Positions 59,240 to 64,000 of a DNA stretch of 64,000 nt are shown here, one piece after another (the first letter of the stretch is position 1; the number at the start of each line of letters is the position of its first letter). The stretch is taken from contig NC_057863.1 in NCBI RefSeq assembly GCF_019393635.1, positions 643,347,306 through 643,411,305 of the forward strand, in the 5' to 3' direction. The notes beneath the pieces were generated by a model, which worked only from the letters and a program-made list of their open reading frames with translations, was not told where the DNA came from and did no database searches. Source of the stretch: Dromiciops gliroides. Lineage: Eukaryota > Chordata > Mammalia > Microbiotheria > Microbiotheriidae. Position numbers and translations under genes: made by a program.

Positions 59240-59570
59240 TCAATGAGTTTTGGGAACAGATAAACTGAGGCACAACTCCCAGTCCAGTGCAAAGAAGGAA
59301 GGTCATTTTATTATGCTCTTTCAAGAAAGGGCACACACTCTGGAAGAGTGGCATGCTTTGCCACAGCAAACTTCCCTTTTTATCCTAGATCTAACCCAAA
59401 GTTCCTCCCCCATTTGTATTCACATTCTTCGGACACTTATAATCATGTAGACCAACCCCCCATTCCCCACACACACATACACACAGATGTGGCACCACCA
59501 TTGCCCCCACCCCATAGGACGACCAGACCCTGAGATTTTTATGATTCTTTTTTATCTAACTTCCCTTCTT
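59240..59570 (-). other. Unclassified, possible antisense LTR
   Basis: ggtcattttattatgctctttcaa looks like an antisense polyadenylation region; it runs into the tandem repeats at 59570. The family is not recognised. Confidence 0.3.
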
Positions 59571-59870
59571 ACTCAGCAGGGAAAGGAATGAAAATTTGGG
59601 GGAGCGGGAGATAAGCCCCTAATCTTGAATAATGTAGTCTGTTCTTATCTGAGAGAAGCACCCTCTACTGGTTAACTCTTAACTCAGCAGGAAAAGGAAG
59701 GAATGGGGGTGATGGGGAGAAGCCCCTAGGACTTGAACAATGTGGCCCGCCCTATCTAAGGAAAGGCAATTGTAAGTGCTAGCTCAGCAAGAAAAGGAAG
59801 GGAATGGGGAGGGGCGGGGTTAGGGGAGAAGCCCCTGGGGACTTGAATAATGTATCCTGCCTACTGAGGA
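59570..59870. repeat. Three-unit tandem repeat, about 95-115 bp per unit
   Basis: Each unit has ctcagcaggaaaaggaa.gaatgggg, then gagaagcccctaggacttgaa and taatgt..cctgcc. The first unit is the most diverged. It might be the U3 repeats of the LTR-like sequence to its left. Confidence 0.7.
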
Positions 59871-60009
59871 GGACACATTATTCCTCTCAAAAGGGACTGT
59901 CTTTTGCCTTTTTGTAACCCCATTGCTCAGCACAATGCCTGGCACATAGTAGGTACTTAATAAATGTTCCCTTTCTTCCCCTCTTCCCCTCTCCTCTCCA
60001 CCAAAAAGA

Positions 60010-60680
60010 AAGGAAAACAAACATCCCGGAAACAAAAATAGTCCAACAAAACAAATTCCTATATTAGCTATATCTGTCATCCCTCTGATGGGTAGCATTA
60101 TAGGTCCTCTGGAATTATGATTGATCATTATTTTGTTCAAGACTTTCAAAATTATTTATTTTTTACAATGTTGATGTGATAGCTTAAGTTATTTTACTGG
60201 ATCTGCTCACTTCACTTTGCATCAGTTCATACAAGTTGTTAAGGGCTAAAATTCTAGCTAGTCTGTCTAAAATATCTAATGAGTGGTCGCCAATAAATTA
60301 TAAGCTTTAGCAAGAGTTAGACTTTTAAGCATTTATTAAGGAGAATAAGAATTTGGTAAAGAGAGAGAAAGGCCTAGATTCCTATCTGTTAAAAGGAGAG
60401 CACATTTCTAGCTCCCTTCTCCGCCAGCGTCCCCAGGAAAGAGAGCGAGACTGAGCGCCAGTCTCTTCCTTCCTCCTCCCACTAGCCCGCGTCACTTCCT
60501 GACTCCTGGTCTTGCCCTCAAAGACCTTCCCTTCATGGGCAGAACTCTTCTACAGTAAGTATCCAGCAGGTGGCGTCATTCCAATCGTTACAAAGTCCTA
60601 CTCAGGCTTATCTGTAACCATCCCCTTCATCATTTCTTACAGCACAGTAATATTCCACTGGTGATTTCATATGCCATTAC
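60010..60680 (-). mobile_element. L1 3' end, antisense, hosting two retroviral insertions
   Basis: cactttgcatcagttcatacaag and tcttacagcacagtaatattcc are the reverse of the L1 3' end at 28050-28240. A solo LTR (60237) cuts it and provirus B (60688) starts just past it. Confidence 0.65.
60237..60592 (-). repeat. Solo LTR of the small-provirus family, target duplication AAGT
   Basis: 356 bp in minus orientation, flanked by AAGT at 60233-60236 and 60593-60596. Clearly the same family as 20556-20928. Confidence 0.9.
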
Positions 60681-60687
60681 TTGGTAC

Positions 60688-61054
60688 TGTAATGATTGGA
60701 ATGATGCCACCTGCTGGAGTCTTACTGTAGGAAAGCTCCACCATGAGGAGAAGGCATCTGAGGGCAAGCCATGCAGTCAGGTCCTTGGCATCAGGAAGTG
60801 GTGTTTGCTGGTGGGAGAAAGAAGGGGTGAGACTGGCTCTCTCATGCTCTTTTGTCTGGACGCTCATGAAAAGTGGAGCTAAATGTGCTCTCCCTTTGAT
60901 AGATAGATGAATCTAGGCTTCTTTCTCTCTTCACCAAATTCTTATTCTCCTTAATAAATGCTTAAAAGTCTAAACTCATGCTAAAGCTTATAATTTTTTG
61001 GCCACCACTCATTAGATATTTTAGACAGACTAGCTAGAATTTTTGCCCCTTACA
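60688..61054 (+). repeat. 5' LTR of small provirus B
   Basis: 367 bp, tgtaatgattggaatgatgcc to tttttgccccttaca, with AATAAA at about 60953. Next to it lies the solo LTR 60237-60592 in inverted orientation, 95 bases away. Confidence 0.88.
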
Positions 61055-61102
61055 GATGGCTGACCACAAAGAGGAAAGCTGAACCTCGATCTTCTCATAT
61101 CT

Positions 61103-61257
61103 TTTATTTTATTTTATTTTTGCAGGGCAATGAGGGTTAAGTGACTTGCCCAGGGTCACACAGCTAGTAAGTGTCAAGTGTCTGAGGCTAGTTTTGAACT
61201 CAGGTCCTCCTGAATCCAGGGCCAATGCTTTATCCACTGTACCACCTAGCTGCCCCT
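61103..61257 (-). repeat. Marsupial SINE, with target duplication, in provirus B
   Basis: Antisense copy flanked by gaacctcgatcttct and gaaccttgatcttct. Confidence 0.85.
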
Positions 61258-61365
61258 GAACCTTGATCTTCTGATCTTCCTGTTGGGTAAGAAATTTCCC
61301 CTACCTTGTCCCTTTAAACTTGAAAGTACTGCTAAGTACTGGCTGTTTTCTATTTAAATTTTCAA

Positions 61366-61566
61366 ATGGTTTTTTTCAACTCCCTAAGTACCCTGTTTCT
61401 GATTTTAGTCTGTTTAACCAGACGAATGGGGGATAAGATCATGTTAATGCTTTGTTTTTGTGGATTTTCTATTTTTCTTTTTGTTAGAAGAGCGAGCAAG
61501 GTGCTCACACAAGGCAATATAAATATCCCCCCTCTTCCAACCATGCCTTTTCAGAGAAACCTCTGA
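61366..61566 (+). CDS. Truncated leader ORF of provirus B
   Basis: 66 codons sharing LFLILVCLTR.MGD.IMLMLCFCGF with the 225-codon ORF of provirus A, then a stop. It is a broken version of the same gene. Confidence 0.4.
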   Translation: MVFFNSLSTLFLILVCLTRRMGDKIMLMLCFCGFSIFLFVRRASKVLTQGNINIPPLPTMPFQRNL

Positions 61567-61849
61567 CTCCTGCATTTTTTTCAAATTCTAATGCTAAGAG
61601 TTTCTCTTCTTTTGCATGCCTGGAGGCAATGCCCCAACCACATCTAGAAGCAGTGGGGGGAGGGGAAACCAGGCCTGATTCAAATTGCCCTAATTCCACC
61701 ACTCCTCTCAGGACCCCCCTCCTCCCCCTCCTCTGGCACCACCTCCTACTCCTCCCATGGCCAGGCCCCTTGATCCTCCCACCAGGGAAGTCAAGAGATT
61801 TTTCTCAGGTCCTGATCTTGCACATGTACATCTTTCTCTACCTGCATTT

Positions 61850-62275
61850 TGTAAGGGGCTAAAATTCTAGCTAAACTATCTAAAATCTAATGAGTGGTCA
61901 CCAACAAATTATAAGCTTTAGTAAGAGTATTTAAATGTTTAAGTATTTATTAAAGAGCATTAGGATCAGAGAGAAAGGTAAAAATCTAACTATTTCTAAG
62001 AGACCCTATCATCCAACCCACCATGGCGAAGTCAGGAACCAAAAGAGACAGAACTCTTCCCCCAGCATCCACTTTCTACTTCATGTGTTCCTCCCAGAAA
62101 TGGGAGGCTCCTCAAGTTGATTGGCTGGTAACCTTGATAGACAGTACTGATGAGCAAACGTTGCTTCCTGATGCTAAGGACCTTGAACACATGGCTTGCC
62201 CTGAGAGTCCTTCTCCTCATGGTGGAGCTTTGCTACAGTAAGTATCCAGCAGGTAGCGTCATTCCAATCATTACA
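61850..62275 (-). repeat. Solo LTR nested inside provirus B
   Basis: 426 bp, minus orientation, tgtaaggggctaaaattct to aatcattaca. It is related to but longer than the other LTRs of the family. The flanking 4-mers are attt and gttt, an imperfect duplication. Confidence 0.8.
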
Positions 62276-63229
62276 GTTTCCAGCAAACAGCCTGCCCCTA
62301 AGCTGTGATTCTGACTCGACCTGCTATGGTTCTCCCAAACCAACCTTAGAAAACCCTTTAAATCCCATATATGCCCTTTTTGTTCATAATTTTGTTAATC
62401 TGCTTTTGTTGTTAATTAGTAACCTTATAAAGCATTTATATTATGAAAGGATGGACAGAGAAAATAGAGGGTTAAAAAACAAGAGCAACTTAAGCTGAAT
62501 ACAGATGTACAAGACAAGCCTCATCATCATAGTTCAAGACTCCACTTCTTTTGCCATAGAGGGGTACATATTTTGTAGAAATGTAGAAGGAAGCAGCAAA
62601 GTATTGATATGAGTATTGCAAATTTTAGATATCTGAATCAAAAGTGTTCTAAATTCACTCAGAAAAATAATGTCAGTTCAGAGGTTACATAGGATTTCTA
62701 TGCTATTACATCTACATTTTGAAATTAACAGTATGGGTTTACTTTCATAGAGATTTTTGTGTTTTTAAGATTGTATTTTATACTTAGCCAAAAAAAAGGG
62801 GGGGGGAATATTTGTAAAACCTTTTTATAGTCATGTGATCAAGTTTATATTTTGTAATACTCTTATTAATGTTAAGTTCATATTCATTTAGATTTCCCTA
62901 GTTTGAATTTCATTGTTTTTAATTCTTCCATGTGTATTTTGTTGTATTTGTTTATCTCTATTTTAAAACAACGCAAGATGGTTTTGATTTCATAATACAA
63001 TGTTAATTCTGGGAGTATTGTGCTCCCATATTCTGAGTTGTTTGTTTTTGTTATATTTTTTCTCTCAACTGATTAGATTATTTGATCAAACTCTATAAAG
63101 CATTTCCCTGGCAAATTGGTTGCCATGGCAAGTGTAAATTGATTCTAGAAGTATTATTTTTGATAAGCATATTTTTTAAAAAGAGGGGAACATTTGTGAA
63201 AGTTTTCTTTTTTCAAAAAAAAGTTCTCA
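62276..63229 (+). other. Middle of provirus B internal region
   Basis: Collinear with the reverse complement of about 22390-23240 in provirus A. Stop-rich; no gag capsid or pol motif. Confidence 0.7.
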
Positions 63230-63383
63230 GGGGTGGCTAGGTGGTACAGTGGATAAAGCACTGGCCCTGGATTCAGGAGTACCTGAGTTCAAATCCAGCC
63301 TCAGACACTTGACACTTACTAGCTGTGTGACCCTGGGCAAGTCACTTAACCCCCATTGCCCTGCAAAAAAAACCCAAACAAAC
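63230..63383 (+). repeat. Marsupial SINE in provirus B
   Basis: Sense copy flanked by aaaaaagttctc on both sides. Confidence 0.85.
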
Positions 63384-63679
63384 AAACAAAAAAGTTCTCT
63401 TTAAGATTATATTGTGTTTTAACTTGTATTTAAATATGTTCCAATTTTTCACAAAAGTAATTGTATACTTTAAAAAAGGTATTTGAAATTATTGCATAAT
63501 TGTATATTATATTCTGAATCAAGGTACATTCACATTTTTTGCAATCATTATTATCCTCAATTTTTAAATCCATATGAGACCTGGATTTTGGGAACTTATC
63601 ATTTGAGACATTAATTGCCTTCATTCTAAGTTATCAGACACCAGTTGGCCAGGATTCCATCTGATCACAAGAGGAATAC

Positions 63680-63913
63680 ATGCAAGAGCAGATATTGAAC
63701 TGTCACATGAGGGGAGACATGCATGAAGTCAAGGTACGGCCAATGGAACAGCTTTTGACAAACATTGAGGTTGGTTTCTCTTGGTTGAACTTTTCCCCAC
63801 AATATTGTAGAGATGACTGGAAGTTTTCATCCCACCCATCTCATTCTACACCTGGCTTCTATGCCCCCTCTTATATGCCTGATGCCATGGACGTTTCAAT
63901 CCCATGCATCTGA
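63680..63913 (+). CDS. Conserved ORF of the small proviruses, second copy (77 codons)
   Basis: MQEQILNCHMRGDMHEVKVR to APSYMPDAMDVSIPCI, nearly the same protein as the second half of 21842-22186. The upstream part is present at 63587-63679 but in another frame or after a stop. Confidence 0.4.
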   Translation: MQEQILNCHMRGDMHEVKVRPMEQLLTNIEVGFSWLNFSPQYCRDDWKFSSHPSHSTPGFYAPSYMPDAMDVSIPCI

Positions 63914-64000
63914 TTAAGTCTGACTCAGTTTCTTCCAATATGTTTGGTGGCATGGACGTATATCCCATCCACCTATTTTAAGCCTGGCATACTGCATGGG

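Larger units (their letters stand above)
60688..64000 (+). mobile_element. Small provirus B, plus strand, runs off the right edge
   Basis: 5' LTR 60688-61054, then internal sequence collinear with provirus A: leader ORF start at 61366, Pro-rich region near 61700, 3' part with the conserved ORF at 63680. It is interrupted by SINEs at 61103 and 63230 and by a solo LTR at 61850. The last bases match provirus A at about 21730, so about 0.8 kb plus the 3' LTR should lie outside the window. Confidence 0.85.

Overview
The window looks like nuclear DNA of a marsupial. It is saturated with about thirty copies of the ~140-bp tRNA-derived SINE abundant in marsupials (recognisable by its ggggcagctaggtgg 5' end and tcacttaaccc 3' part; WSINE1/MAR1-like, named from memory). 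It also carries L1 and half-L1 (HAL1-like) elements and several endogenous retroviruses. The two host genes are a conserved mammalian pair, PSMD8 and CATSPERG, both on the minus strand, which I recall as neighbours on human 19q13. I cannot name the species.

Layout: (1) 1-4.1 kb holds the 5' part of PSMD8 (first five coding exons, with a CpG-island promoter at about 3.6-4.35 kb); its last exons lie left of the window. (2) 4.4-31 kb is an intergenic tract built almost wholly of nested mobile elements. (3) 31.2-55.6 kb is a complete CATSPERG gene: 27 coding exons reconstructed with GT-AG borders and matching phases, 1132 codons plus stop, interrupted by SINEs and, in intron 8, by an antisense L1. 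(4) 55.6-64 kb is again mobile-element DNA: old repeats, solo LTRs and the 5' part of a second small provirus that runs off the right edge.

The outstanding feature is a structurally complete endogenous retrovirus at 10492-19151 on the plus strand. Its two LTRs (579 and 580 bp) differ, by eye, only in one T of a homopolymer, and a 4-bp target duplication (TGGC) flanks it inside a split SINE, so the insertion is very young. gag (459 codons) and pol share one frame, separated by a single UGA. Pol carries protease, reverse transcriptase, RNase H and a D,D35E integrase with apparently intact catalytic residues, then continues in frame into an OTU-type deubiquitinase domain closely resembling cellular OTUD3, with Asp, Cys and His in the expected places. 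There is no env ORF. The Gag N-terminus is hydrophobic, with a strong membrane segment near residues 87-111, instead of a usual myristoylated matrix start. The best reading is an env-less gammaretrovirus-like element that captured host OTUD3 coding sequence.

Two smaller proviruses without pol (20556-24241 on minus; 60688 to beyond the edge on plus) and two or more solo LTRs belong to a related family. Three collinear blocks of their 3' internal region recur in the 1.7-kb non-coding tail of the OTU-bearing element, so they look like non-autonomous relatives. The minus-strand copy sits between ORF1 and ORF2 remnants of an old plus-strand L1, which was also split by a HAL1-like element with an intact 317-codon ORF1 and no ORF2.
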